Part shown: one piece after another, positions 20,311 through 31,942 of the stretch | How the letters are laid out: the number at the start of each line of letters is the position of its first letter | Numbering within the stretch: position 1 is the stretch's first letter | NCBI GenBank assembly: GCA_011109175.1 | Contig: RDEW01000002.1 | Location: 810,676 to 874,675 of the forward strand | Direction of reading: 5' to 3' | Source of the DNA: Dicyema japonicum | Taxonomy: Eukaryota; Dicyemida; Rhombozoa; Dicyemidae | Length of the DNA: 64,000 nucleotides | Notes under the pieces: generated by a model | What the model saw: only the letters and a program-made list of their open reading frames with translations | What the model was told of the DNA's origin: nothing | The model's database searches: none | Translations under genes and position numbers: made by a program

Positions 20311-21770
20311 GTGCTGTTCCTGAGGGAATCAATTGACGATGGTGGGAACGCGTTCAGTCAAGTACCGCTGTGGAGAAGAGGCTGACAAAATGCAAGTCGT
20401 TTGTTTCCAAAAGGTTGATTTAGTAGCCTTGTATGTAATGTTGGCTCAGTTCCTCAATTTGTGTGTATCATAGGGGACTAATTCTTCAACCCAGCAGCAA
20501 TTTTGTCATCCAGAGCAGATTTGCAGAAATCTGGGATAGTACTCCTAGCGTGTCGCATGATAATGAGAGAAGGTAGGATGGCAAGGTAAAATGTTGATAA
20601 CCGAGGTTAAGCCGATGTCCCAAATCTGACGGGTAAGAAGCTTATAACAGTCCAATATCATCGAACTTGATATTTGTTATTTCTTCAATAGACTTGTTGA
20701 AATTCTCCAGGCTTTCCGGAAAGAGGTACAAAAACATTAATCTCGGATGGAATAGATAATTTTTGAGGATAAATTATTTTCCTCCCCTCCGATGGCGTCA
20801 TTGGATCCACCTTATTGAGGAGACGCCAATGCCTAGTCGGTATCAAGAGGATTCAATTATTCTCTCCCCGGGGGACAATGTCGTTACCTGGAGACAAGTT
20901 CTGGAACCCTGGAACGAGTCAGGATCAAGGATTTAGTTAGTTTGGTTGCCCTTGGTCTTTGGAATAATTTTAATTTAATCGGATTTTTCTATATGGCTTG
21001 TGTAGACACTTAAAGGTGTCGCAGCTTGCATTCTCTCAACAAAATAATTCATAATGGTCATGTAATTGCCATTTGGTTTCTCAGTGTGCTAGACTGACAT
21101 TAAGACATTCATTTTTGCTAATTAAAATCGTTATTATTGGCGCTTAATATAGAGGTGTCGCCCCTTGATCACTAAGCAGCCATTTAATCAATAGTCATGC
21201 ATTTAAATCACATAGACAATTTATTAGCAGAAATCTATATTCGAGTTCCTTGTTATGCTAAACTGTGTATAAGACAATTTACTGCTTTACAGGGATAATC
21301 GATATCATTTATTTTGATGGCAAACTTCAGATATATTCGAAATAAGTCACATTCAGTTCCCTCAGTCGTTGTGGGGCGTATTTTTTCCAAGTACCAGCCA
21401 TTATGGAAACTCTTGCGTTAGTGGAATTTTTTGTATTCCGGCAAGGACTGGGCGTCTCTTGATTAGGTGGATCAAATGACACTCTAAAAATGATAAATCC
21501 AATTATACTAATAATGCACACAAATGTCAGATGTCAGACAGCTTAATAAATCACATCAATTCTACTAATCAACAAAAAGTCTATCTTTTAACCATCAAAG
21601 CTATTAAGTCTATTATTAAAGTGCATCATAAACATAAACGGAAATAACCATCGTTACTAATGGCAACGAATGATGACGTCACAGAGATACTTCCTTACAC
21701 CAGAATTGCTATTTTAAAACATTCCTTAACAAAGCAAACTATAAGACAAAAAAATAAAAATTTATTTAAA
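20310..21770. other. mostly unrecognised; two dispersed repeats
   Basis: Contains a dispersed-repeat copy at 20805-20900 (GAGACGCCAATGCCTAGT, GGTATCAAGAGGATTC) and a partial copy at about 21400-21484 of the family seen at 40903 and 50996 (ACTGGGCGTCTC, GGTGGATCAAATGAC). The rest has short ORFs only. TGACGTCA at 21675-21682 is treated with the Bcl-2-like gene. Confidence 0.45.
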
Positions 21771-21772
21771 AA

Positions 21773-22237
21773 TTAAATTCTAAACATCGATCCAAGCCAT
21801 CTCATATAATTTGAAAACATAGAATCACGATTTTCTATACAAAGTCCTGCACTCTTCAGAAAACTGAGCCATCCACCTTTTGATTCAACAACATTGACAT
21901 ATTCTTCCTTGCATTCAAAATGGGATACAAACACACTCACAATATCATCTACTTCGTTGGGATGAGTGATAGCCAATGAACGACAGAAAACCATAAGCAT
22001 AAGCAGACGTCCGTTAGCCGAGTTTGACGTCTCAGATTCAACATTTTCAAGTAGCATTTCCAGTTTTTGATGAAAGGGAATGTTCAAAGAGTCCACACCA
22101 CGGTTTACCAGGGAAAGATAAGGTGAACGTTCCCTTACCATTTCTTCAATCTTTATTATGAGTGGTTGGAGTTGGTTGGCGTCTGAAGTTGAACAAGAAA
22201 TAGCATGAAATACTTCGAAAGTGGTTAATTGCGACAT
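21773..22237 (-). CDS. Bcl-2-like protein, intronless, complete
   Basis: 154 residues from the ATG at 22237; 13 in-frame codons precede it, but the second copy (62955) aligns from this point. Predicted all-helical. ANGRLLMLMVFCRSLA (about residues 74-89) fits the BH1 motif (NWGR then a hydrophobic helix), and YVNVVESKGGWLSFLKSAG (about 113-131) fits BH2 (W-I-x-x-x-GGW). Spacing from NGR to GGW is about 50 residues, against about 53 in human BCL2. An amphipathic helix at QPLIIKIEEMVRERSPYL could be BH3, though the diagnostic L-x4-GD is absent. No C-terminal membrane anchor. If correct it would bind BH3 helices and regulate cell death. Family assignment rests on pattern and spacing only. Most substitutions to the second copy keep the residue type. 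Confidence 0.6.
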   Translation of the reverse strand: MSQLTTFEVFHAISCSTSDANQLQPLIIKIEEMVRERSPYLSLVNRGVDSLNIPFHQKLEMLLENVESETSNSANGRLLMLMVFCRSLAITHPNEVDDIVSVFVSHFECKEEYVNVVESKGGWLSFLKSAGLCIENRDSMFSNYMRWLGSMFRI

Positions 22238-22351
22238 TATAGAGTACAACAAGCGAATATAATATATTTTGATCAATAGTTTATTAATTTTAATAATTAA
22301 ATAAATAATAATAAATTTAATATAAATATATAAATAATTATTAGTATTCTA

Positions 22352-23300
22352 ATGCGAATGCACGACACCCTGATAGCTGGGTCAAGTGTGTCTGCTAGGA
22401 AGCACGCCATAATAACGACCGAGAAAACACGGGCAACTTACCTAGGCACTATCAGACCTTTTTTGTCTGCTAAGTATGGTGTTGATGATGGTGGGCTAGT
22501 AAATGTGAAGGCGTTGATCGAATTACAATATAATAATTTGATGGAAAAGATCAACTTAAAAAGCCTTCATAAGGTCCTCTTCAGAGCATTGGACAACCCA
22601 CATGTCGACTTTAAGTCGTCGACAATATGGCTAAAATACGGTGACAACTCACCTCGATCGGAGGCGCTGTACACGTATATGCAAACCGCAATATTTTTTG
22701 GTGTTGATCAACAAATTCATGTCCCCACTGTAAGTCAAGGAGCATGTCGGTTGATCATTTAGCACTCGATGTGGATCCATGCTCTGCCACGACTATGTGT
22801 GGAGCATAACGAGGAAGTAACGAGTCTTCATCTTCTACTATGCAATAAGTATGGTATTCGCCACACCAGAAAGTTGCGGACTCATAAAGTGCAATCTGTA
22901 GTAGAGAACACCAGGGTCCAAATTAGGTAGACAGTGTTATCCGTACCTCGGTGATAGTCAAGCACAATAAACCGGACATTGTGGTACTCGATAAGAAGTC
23001 TGGCCAAGTCCTTATCATAGAGGTTGGCATCACGTCTCAAGACCGTTTGTAGATTGTGAGGTAGAAAAAAAGGAAGTATGACTTTCTTGCAAACGAGATG
23101 GGGCAGATGCTTGGTTGCAGGGTCCTCGTTATTCCTATAGTAATGACGTGGGAAGGAATTGCAACAAAGTACCACAAGGGTTATCTGAAGAAGTTGGGGG
23201 TAGATAGGAAGCTCCAGGCCTATCTACAGTCCACTGTGTTAAAGCGGACCCTAAAGAGCCTGACACTGGAGTATAGGAGGCAGAGCCCTGAGATGCCATA
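22352..23300 (+). mobile_element. R2-like retrotransposon, 3' part with restriction-like endonuclease
   Basis: Open 22352-22762 (136 codons, post-RT region: ARKHAIITTEKTR, LIELQYNNLMEKINLKSLHK). Then, in shifting frames, RCGSMLCHDYVW (Cys/His cluster), HNEEVTSLHLLLCNKYGI, and a clear nuclease core: NKPDIVVLDKKSGQVLIIEV near 22970-23030, where P-D and later E-V are the PD-(D/E)XK residues. It ends with KYDFLANEMG, VLVIPIVMTWEGIATKYHK and QAYLQSTVLKRTLKSLTLEY. Four or more frame breaks. A different lineage from the element at 10-13 kb. The RT itself is missing, so it is a 5'-truncated copy, as is usual for such elements. Confidence 0.8.
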
Positions 23301-25045
23301 TGGGCAGAGGGTTCAATTGACAAGGCGCTCTCGGAGTTGTTTCAGCAACCAAAATAGAACCTGCCTGAGGAGCTGGCGAACAGGCAGGCGAGGAAGGTTG
23401 TTGATTATTAAATATATTAACTTTTTTATTGTTTGTTAAATAAAGTGGGTTTTTTATTAATATATAAATAATTATTAAATTATAATCATTTGTCGCCAAT
23501 AAAGTCCTCACTAAAGGCCTGCAGATGAGAACTTTTATTTCTTTCTCATTTGCAGACCCCAAAACAAAAGAAAAATTATTATGACAACCAGTGACCTGTC
23601 TCGAATGATATCATCCATCTCTTCCAGTCACAATGAAGGAGTTGTCTGAAACAGATGTATGATTTTGGTTCTACGAGAAGCATCCGAATACTCGATGATA
23701 ATAAAATACTACATCGGCCCCCTCTTCCAATAGGCCAATAAGAATCCTCTCTTCCGAGGGTAAACCTGGCTCGTCTACGATGTGGGCACTATCCCTCTCT
23801 AACGACGTACGATGTTCTTTGTCCTGTTTGAAACCTCTACGAGTTGACAACAAATCACTTATTTGAATGTCATAATTATCACAACGTTCGTCTACAATGC
23901 CAGGACTGACTTATCTATGGGATCGACTGGCATCTGATGCGTCCTATTTAATAGCTGCTTGCCTCGAATACTTTAGTGAGACTGAGGTTACTTAACTAAC
24001 TAACTAGAGGCCTGCAGAAGCTGAACGTTGTACGTGCGCTTGTCCTGAGGACTCCTTTGAATATGGATGCTTCTGTTGCAACACTACCTGTAAACTATCG
24101 CGCCGGTTGTGTAGTATGCCTCTGTTGCCTAGATATTCGCGTTATCGGAGACTACGCTCCACATAATAAACTCGATATACCGGAAAACCATACATATGAT
24201 GGGCCCTCAGATTGGATCAACTCTCAATCCCTACTAACGGAAGAAACGACCCGTAATCGCTTATCCCGATTCCTTCCGGTCTTTGAGGCAAAATAAATTC
24301 GATTCGTTAAGAAGTTTCCTTCTCCAATTGGATTCCTCTTCAGGGATGAGAGAAGGCTTTTTCTTAGGATAGTGGGAACAATGAAAGACCACAGACGTTG
24401 GATGGCTCGATTGATGCGGGAACTGGAATTTCCTTAATGTCTGACGTTTTTTATGTCTTTCTTTCTCGATGATCCTGGGGTTGTAAATAAATATTCACAA
24501 TAATTTATTATTTTTGTAATCCGAAGGCATTCTTGATTATCGAACAGAACTGTATACGAGAGGAAGAAGTGTTCGCCAATCTCAAATGAAATCACGGAAC
24601 TGAATGGATGTTATTTTTTCACGTTCTGATAATGTACCTGAAAACTCTGCAAAATCGATGTCATACACTTTCTACATGATTAATACAACACACGTAAAAC
24701 CACATTAGCCATATAATTAGAGGTAAGATGTTCGCAACGATCAGGTTAACTATGCGGTTCCACCTTCCATGATCGTGTACAACCACTCTCAAGTCATCCA
24801 GATGGTTTGGAAATCTCAGTGAAAAATAGATGATCAACCTGGCTAGCTTTTTGCATTACGGCTAATAAAGTTATGATTAATAATTACAATTGATTAATTT
24901 TGATTAATAAAACATATATAAAACGTATTAAAAGCAATTAATTGTTATTTTTCATAACACGTTCTTGTGTGTCAACTTTATGCAGACTTTGAAAATCAAT
25001 GAAAAAACGCTGGCCATAAAACCAATACGGGCCACAACATAACTA
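23300..25045. other. no gene recognised
   Basis: The longest ORF, 24057-24296 (79 codons, NYRAGCVVCLCCLDIRVIGD), resembles nothing I know and lacks support. The stretch after it (to 24437) reads FFLRIVGTMKDHRRWMARLM in one frame and could be a transposon C-terminus. 24840-24960 is AT-rich spacer ahead of the OGT gene. Confidence 0.4.
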
Positions 25046-25050
25046 ACAGA

Positions 25051-28000
25051 AATGACCTATCCTCAACACTTCTCCTTTGTTCCCTATATTTACAGGAAGG
25101 AAAATTTGACCAGTGCATTAAGGCAGCCAATTCTGCCATCCTTATCCACCCCGAAAGACCTGAGTTATACATATACTTGGGGACAGCCTGCCGAGCTGTT
25201 GGATCTCTTCAGTACGCCACGGAAGCGCTCAGTCGAGCCCACAGTATACTCCCTGACCACGTGCAGACGGCTAGCGAACTCGCCCAGTGCTACGTCTCAC
25301 TCGGTTATGTTGACAAGGCAGTGAACGTTTACCTAAATCTGCTGAAATATAAACCAGTTTGCTTAGTATTTTATTTAGAATATCATCGAGATTCAATTGG
25401 CTGTCGGAAATCTGCTAAAAGTTCAAGGTCGATTTTTGGAAGCAAAGGTTTGGCGGGCAAAAAACGGCATTTTTGGCAAAAATTGCGCGCTTAATCTGAA
25501 TTGTTAGGAGTTGTCGTGGTGGGAGACTGTATGCATAATGTTGTGCTAAAATCCTGGAAGAGTTGCAATCAGCAGCTGGGCAGCAGAGCTAATGTTTAGA
25601 ATTGGTTGATGGGACTGCTGAATTATCGACCTGACTGTGCCCAAGCAATGTATCTACTGGGAACTGTTTTCAGAGTGGAAGGAGAGTTGTGGCTGTCAAT
25701 TCACTATCTTGAGAAGGTTAGAGCCTTACTCCTCTATTCTTAGGCCACTCAGTTGGATCCCTCACTCTTTGAAGCCAAAATGGCCTTAGCTAACGCATTC
25801 AGAGAAGCCAAGCTGACAGACAGGTTGGTTGTACTCATCACAGCAGAGCAATCGCCATATATTCACAGATCAATGCCTCGTTTCCTAGCAATATTGAGTC
25901 TATCGTCAGTCTGGGTACAGCTTACTTGGAGAAGGGGTAACTTTACAGCTCACGCAGACTTTATGAGATGTCTATAGACTACTATCAGGCAGCTATAGCA
26001 CTGGATGGAAATTCGTCAGAGTATTATGGCTACCTCGGGAATGCTTTGAAGGAGAAGGGAATGGTGGTTGTTTCTTAACATGGCAGATTGAGGACTCTGA
26101 ACGCTGTTATGAGCATTCTCTGAAAATAAATCCGGCGCATATCGATTCCCTGAATAACCTGGCCAACATAAAACGGGAGAAAGGGAACCTTAATATGGCA
26201 ATAAGCCTATATAAGCAGGCTCTGAAGGTACACGTGCTCATAACTCAGATCTGTCCGACCATGGCTGTGGCACTGTCCAATCTGGGTTGCATATATCAGC
26301 AGATGGGGAAGTACAGTGAATCCTTCTCTTACTACAACGAGGCACTCCTGTATTAATTTTATATTCTCACCTTTTGTGTTACTTGTGATTATTACAGAAT
26401 TTCCCCCAACTTTGTGGACGCCCTGATGAACCTTGGGTGTCTGTATAAGGAAGTGCAAGACCTCAACAACTCCCTAAACTGCTTTAATCGGATTCTCTTG
26501 ATAAACCCAAACATTGCTGAAGCCCACAACAACATTGGGACGGTTTTTAGAGTAAATTTCTTTTTTTACTGTGTAGGACAACTCAAAGTTCATAGATGCC
26601 ATCCCCCATTTTAAAAAGGCTCTCAAATTGAAACCGAACTTCCCAGATGCTTTTTGTAATCTGTCTCACAGTTGCCTGGTATATTGTCGCACGGTTATTA
26701 TAGGTTGTCTGTGATTGGTCAAAATATGACGAACGGGTAAGACAGGTCGTTGCCATAGTGAAGGAGCAAATTGGTCGAAATCGCCCGCCTCCAGTACACC
26801 CTCATCACACTATGCTTTATGCGCCTCTTTCGGGCGAATTGGCTATTAAAATAGCAGAGAAATATGCTAACGCATGTGTTGACAAGGCAGTGATTGCTCA
26901 AAACTGCAGGCCAGGCAACTAAACCGGACGTATTCTTACAAAATGCCCGCCAAGGGAGAACGGATTAAAGTGGGATACGTCTCATACGACTTTTGCAACC
27001 ACCCAACCTCCCATCTAATGCAGAGCATTCCTGGACTTCACAACACTGAAGACTTTGATGTTTCATGAATATTAATATGTAGGTTCACTGCTATGCCCTA
27101 AATCCCCCTGATGGGAGTAAATTCAGGTCTAAGATAGCGGGGGAGGTAGAACATTTTGTAGACCTCTCCAACCTTCCTGACAGCGGACATGCGGCCGATT
27201 CAATAAATAATGACGGGATCCATATTTTGGTGAACATAAACGGGTACACTAAGGGAGCTCGAAATGAGATCTTTGCCCTGAGGCCCTCCCCAGTGCAGAT
27301 TATGTGGTTGGGTTACCCCAATACGAGTGGGAGTTCTTTCATGGACTACATAGTCCTGGATTCTGTCACTGCCCCCTTAAGATTGTCTCATTTGTACTCT
27401 GAGAAGCTTGCCCACATGCCCAGTTCCTTTTTCATTGGAGATCATCTTCAGGTTGTCGTTCGAGTTACCTCCAGATGTTTGGCCACCTCAAAAACCGATA
27501 TTGTCTGGTCAGGGACCGAAAGGCTGAGAACGACAAGATCATCAACTTTCCCGACAACTGTAAGTTCGTTACAATCACGGAGGTTTGATTTTCCGTGATT
27601 TCATTAGAAAGTTCCTTCAGGGATTTACCGTTCTGACATGAACCACGTGACTCTCGGTTGTTCTATCCCCAACATCATTGATTTGGCTGAGAAGGGAGAA
27701 CTCTACCTTCCCCAAGTTGATACAAAGCTCATTTATGGCTCGGCTATGCAAAAAGTAGTAGATTGAAGTCAATCTCTTAGTTATATCCCACTTGTGCTTC
27801 TGGGGAGGAGAGTATAAGCTACCCTGTGTACACGTGCAGGAAGATGTACAATCTCCCACAGAATGGCATTGTTTACTGCAATTTCAACCAATTTTACAAA
27901 TATGATCCCAATACCTTCGATCTCTGGTGTAGGATTCTCCAGAATGTGCCAAACTCTGTCCTCTGGCTGCTGATGTTCCCCCTGGAGGACAAGTGAATCT

Positions 28001-28519
28001 GTTGGAAGTTGTGCGAGGAAAGAAAATCGACGAAAAGAGGGTCATATTTTCAACTGTGGCGCCAAAAGTTGGTTGTTTTATGTAATTGCCAAAGGAAGAG
28101 CACGTGCGTCGAGGACAGTTGGCTGATGTGTGTCTGGATACTCATCTATGCAATGGGCATACGACGGGAGTAGACATTCTGTTTGGGGGGACTCCTATGG
28201 TGACTTTACCTGGGGAACATTTGGCCAGTCGAGTGGCTGCCTCCCAGTTGAAGGCGATTGGATGTGGGGAGTTGGTGGCGAAGACTGAGGAGGAATATGT
28301 GGATATTGCTACTCGCCTTGGAAATGAACCTTCCTTGTTTTAGTGGTGGTTATTTATAGTTTGGAGAGAGTTAAGAAGAAGGTTCGGGAGAATCGCTTTA
28401 ATGCTTCTATATTTAATGTGGAGGGATATGTGCGAGATTTGGAGGGATTGTACAAACGAATGGTTAATCAGCACATTTCCTTTGGACGACCTGATCATCT
28501 ATTGGCTCAGGATTATTAA
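25051..28519 (+). CDS. OGT: O-GlcNAc transferase, 5' end unresolved, one frameshift
   Basis: Transfers GlcNAc from UDP-GlcNAc to Ser/Thr of nuclear and cytosolic proteins. N-terminal TPR superhelix from [11 protein letters not shown] onward to about 26690, then the catalytic region: [42 protein letters not shown] (conserved His), [20 protein letters not shown] (conserved Lys), [20 protein letters not shown] and [16 protein letters not shown]. Introns: 25356-25377, 25448-25599, 25717-25743, 25824-25846, 25937-25957, 26064-26086, 26228-26248, 26350-26397, 26552-26576, 26679-26703, 26890-26909, 27060-27082, 27452-27474, 27583-27607, 27755-27780 (or from 27758), 28068-28094, 28337-28359; 15 of 17 are 20-27 nt. 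All exons join in frame except near 27991-27993, where one base is missing before VNLLEVV. Ends [10 protein letters not shown]. The insert between catalytic lobes is shorter than in human. Start exon(s) not found. Confidence 0.92.
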
Positions 28520-28574
28520 TAATTTTTTAAATAAACCTTTATCACTTTTTGATTAATTATTTTTAATACCAGTG

Positions 28575-28665
28575 GTTTTCATGTCTGTCACGTGCTCGTG
28601 GAGAGAACTGGAAACATTGTAGCAAATCTTTTTTCCCTTATCAAGCTATTACTAAAAAGTTGGGG
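28575..28665. repeat. dispersed repeat (partner at 45144-45225)
   Basis: Shares TTTCATGT, then a TGCTCGT-GAGA block, AACATT-GxAGCAAA and TTTCCCTTA with 45144-45225. Origin unknown. Confidence 0.4.
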
Positions 28666-28809
28666 ATATAATAACGAACTTACCAAAAATTGTATTGATA
28701 TACGTAACATAATCATTGTCTGACATTGCTCTTATCCAAGCTTACATCGGAATCCAAGACTCCACACTTCAAGAATAATTTTGTTATACGTGGGGTGGTT
28801 CACTTATTG

Positions 28810-29600
28810 ATATTTCAGTGAATTACTTCCCCATCTGTCTATTGAACATATTAGGGATGTTCTCACAAATTGTCTGATTGCTGCTGACAAAAAATATATT
28901 CCACGTGGTTTCATTTCGTGTTCAGAGGTTATTTTAAAATCTTTAATTAATCAACTTGTTGCTAATTCTTGAAACGCGAATGCAAATTCTCTTAGACGTC
29001 ATACATCACGTCGAAAATCTCTGTCCGAACAAGCTTTTTTTTCTTTAACCGATTTAATGGGACACTCGATTAATCACGGATCGGTGGCTATGCTCTGGAA
29101 AAAATCAACAATCATTCCTATTCTGAAGCCTAATCGCTATTTTTCTGATTCTTCTAATCGTCCTATTTCACTTTTTTTCCCGAAGATTGCAGAAATAATT
29201 TTACTATTTTAGTCAAACTGTGGCTGTCATTTTAGTCAAACTGAGGTTTCATTCAACCACAGTCTTTCAAAACTGACTCAATTTATTGCTGACGGCTTTA
29301 ATGACAGTAAACCTCCGGAAAGTGTTACAAGTGGCATGTATTGATATCAGCATAGCTTTGACTGTTCATCGAGATACGTTCTAGCAGCAAGATCCTTGCT
29401 ACGAAAATCTTTTCCCGATTGAAAATGGTTACTTGCTTTCCTCTCTGATCGCATTGAATGGTTCTTTATTATGTCAACCTACTATCGTTATCGATATCTT
29501 CCAAATGGTGTTCATCAAGTCTCGGTCTTCTCTTCCAGAAGACAAGCCCCTCTTGTCCTTGTTCGCCTTCTAGTTCTGCGCCGCATAAAATATAGCTGAC
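28810..29600 (+). mobile_element. CR1/Jockey-like retrotransposon fragment (pre-RT and RT)
   Basis: Pieces in shifting frames: LLPHLSIEHIRDVL, KKYIPRGFI (the linker between endonuclease and RT), then DLMGHSINHGSVAMLWKKST with IIPILKPNRYF and NRPISLF (RT motif 1), FSQTEVSFNHSLSKLTQFIA and a degraded palm motif (YQHSFDC). Stops throughout. Confidence 0.65.
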
Positions 29601-30404
29601 TGATCTCTTAGAGTCTCTACTTTTGGTTATGACTTTATGTAACCACCGGTTTCCTTCACTTGAAAGGGCATCCGGTTAAAGGAAAAGGAAAGAGGGTCTT
29701 CATCAAACTAAGTGATTTCGGAGTGACAAAGAGGAAGACGAGACCAACGGAGATCCTGTATTACCCTTTTATCGGGTATAGCGTCACCTCGTATTTTGAG
29801 TACATTTCAAGGTATTTGAGCTGGAATTGTGCTTAATGGACTCCCTATAAGGTGGTTGCCTCTATTAAGTTCCTCTGTTCATAAAAGTGGACTTGAAATT
29901 TGTTGACAGCTTATTAAACAGCGGTTAGAGTCACTTAATGGCACTTTAGTGAAAAGACACTCCATCTTGTATTTTTAATTGTCATAAAAAATTATGTGAT
30001 ACCGATTGAGTGACAAATACATTGGTAGTTTATGTCAGTACATTCAATCGGCAGTAAGTTTCTTGCATTTGCAAGCTGTACCACCGATCATCGCTCCAAC
30101 AGTAGAATATATCTGTTCTGCCTTGAGGTTTTCACCTATCTCTCCGAAACCATGCTTTTTTGTCAAGTCCTCCAGATCAGACCAGAAAAAAGACATCAAA
30201 TCGAGTTCCCTGAAGGTACATGTGGAGAACTACCGGAAACGATGGATCACTATTGACCATTCTATGAGAATTTGGAGAGTCTTGGAAACTAAATCACGGC
30301 TTGATACTTTTCTAGATGCTTTTGGAGATTTTAAGACAAGGGCTTTCAGACATCATGAAGCTAGGTAGACACAGGTAAAGGGATATTAAATGAAGTAAAA
30401 ATTT
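29600..30404. other. no gene recognised
   Basis: The 120-codon ORF at 30006-30368 (ends SMRIWRVLETKSRLDTFLDA) is not recognised and lacks splice or homology support. Confidence 0.35.
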
Positions 30405-30552
30405 CCAAAGACCACCACGGTAACATAAAAACTAACTAATCACGTGATTCCAGCACGCTCTAAAAGACATTTCAACCTGGCCGATGGTCCTCCCTCGAGC
30501 ACACACAAGCACGTATCGGCCATATAACTGGCTCCTCGTAGTCTTAGCGGCA
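30405..30552 (-). repeat. inverted dispersed repeat, partner at 35345-35485
   Basis: On the minus strand this matches the plus strand at 35345-35485: CTACGAGGAxCCAGTTATA, GGCTCGAGGGAGGA, then CGTGCxxGxACCACGTGATTAGTTA-like blocks. In the 35 kb copy it covers the C-terminal codons and 3' end of a retrotransposon, so this is another, 5'-truncated, 3' end of that family. Confidence 0.65.
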
Positions 30553-30738
30553 CGTTCCTTGGTTCTTACGTATTAAGCAGAGCTTTTCAAAAATAATTCT
30601 CGCGGCACACTAATCGTAAAAAAAATAATCCACGGCACACATTAAAAAATAAAACAATTAATTTTTTAAGATGTGTAAAACTAAGTACAAAAATTGGTAA
30701 TTTAATGCCCAAATTTTTATTAATAAAAAAATGAATTC

Positions 30739-31942
30739 TTAATTATTATTGTTTTTGCATATATCATCAATATCATGTCGAATGGTTAACAACAGCACTC
30801 GCATTTCAGCACAAATCCGGCGAGAAACAGTGTTATCTGACAAAGGTATCTTCATTATTTTTTGTTCATATTTATGACCCAACATAGTCCGAGCAATAAT
30901 ACGACAAGCAGGGATTATCAAGTTTTCGCCAATATTGTGAGGTTTTAGTTGTTTTGCTATCACTTCTGAGATCAGGTATAAACATTTCAATGATTCCTTT
31001 GTGTTTAAAAAAGTTTCACTGAACATCATTTGACTAGATCTACGATTCATAGTAAAAACCAAATAATACTTAAGTTGTTTTTTTCAAATGGATAAAATAA
31101 TCCACAGATTTTTCGGAATAGTCCGGATGCTTGGAAGTAAAATGTCTCTTTAGTTTGCTAAGAACCATAGCATCACTTGCCAAAAAACCATGCAAATTAG
31201 ACATTGAGGTAGTTTATTTTTATCTTTGCATATACATCCAAATGACATATAAGAATCTTTACACTGAATCCCATAAATGTTGACCAATTCCCATAAATGT
31301 TGACCCAATTCCCATAAATGTTGACCCAATTCCATAAATGTTGTCCCAATTCCCATAAATGATGTCCAAGTTTATATATATTATACTAATAAATAATTTA
31401 GGAAAAAAGTATTTTATTCAATTAATCTGTTATTAATTCCATTTACCCTTTCCCAAAAACTGTAATATGAGGACAAATTCTCGGTTTCGAGACCACTCAT
31501 AACAAATCCGATAGTTGTTAGCAATTCTCCTCTTACAGTTACTCTTGTCTAATTACATTTAGGCGAGATTTCACACAATAAAAAAAGTTTTCAATTGGGT
31601 TCAAGTCAGTTGAATAAGGGGGTAAATAAAATGTTGTAACACTTTTGTATACACCTATTCAAACTCTTTTTACTGATCGAAGTGATAAATAGACTTTCGT
31701 TCATAAAAACCTTGCGACTTCTCATATCTGTATTAGTTGATAACAAATCTAAAAAATTAAAATTTTAAAATATAGATTTACTTGTGTATTATTTATATAT
31801 ATAACTTGGACATCATTTATGGGAATTGGGTCAACATTTATGGGAATTGGGACATCATTTATGGGAATTGGTCAACATTTATGGGAATTGGGTCAACATT
31901 TATGGGATTGAGTGTATAAGAACGACGAACTGATTTACCCAT
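30739..31942 (-). pseudogene. hAT transposase (ZBED5-like) N-terminal part, split by an insertion
   Basis: Starts at the ATG 31940-31942 (MGKSVRRSY), is broken by the element 31262-31914, and resumes as KDSYMSFGC then LPQCLICM at 31259. Taking out the element and one TA copy rejoins the frame exactly. QCxIC is the start of a BED-type zinc finger; the matching His residues are lost behind a frame break. A second open part, 30739-31062, has SEVIAKQLKPHNIGENLIIP and IPLSDNTVSRRI, a hallmark of the ZBED5/FAM200-type hAT group. It stops at 30739, well short of the DDE catalytic domain and dimerisation region, so the element is an internally deleted, non-autonomous copy. Confidence 0.8.
31262..31914 (-). 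mobile_element. Tc1/mariner-type element nested in the hAT transposon
   Basis: TA on both sides (31260-31261, 31915-31916). Inverted ends start CACT(G/C)AATCCCATAAATG. Each terminal repeat is about 110 nt and built from four or five tandem units of the type CCCATAAATGTTGACCCAAT, the two ends being mirror images. The core encodes on the minus strand PPYSTDLNPIENFFYC followed by VKSRLNVI, around 31540-31600; YSxDLNPIE is the block carrying the last acidic residue of the Tc1/mariner DDE/D triad. Only about 100 codons of transposase remain, so it is a deletion derivative. Confidence 0.85.

Noticed and set aside
24980-25050. First OGT exon beginning MQTLKINEKTLAIKP
   Set aside because: Runs into a stop (TAA at about 25039) and no GT-AG intron joins it in frame to the TPR exon, so I left the 5' end open.
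26890-26909. Second GC-AG intron in OGT (23 nt from 26887)
   Set aside because: A GT-AG reading of 20 nt from 26890 keeps the same frame and is simpler, so the GC donor is not needed.
31255-31920. CRISPR-like array (repeated 20-22 nt units)
   Set aside because: Units are directly adjacent without spacers, mirrored at both ends and flanked by TA: a transposon, in animal DNA.
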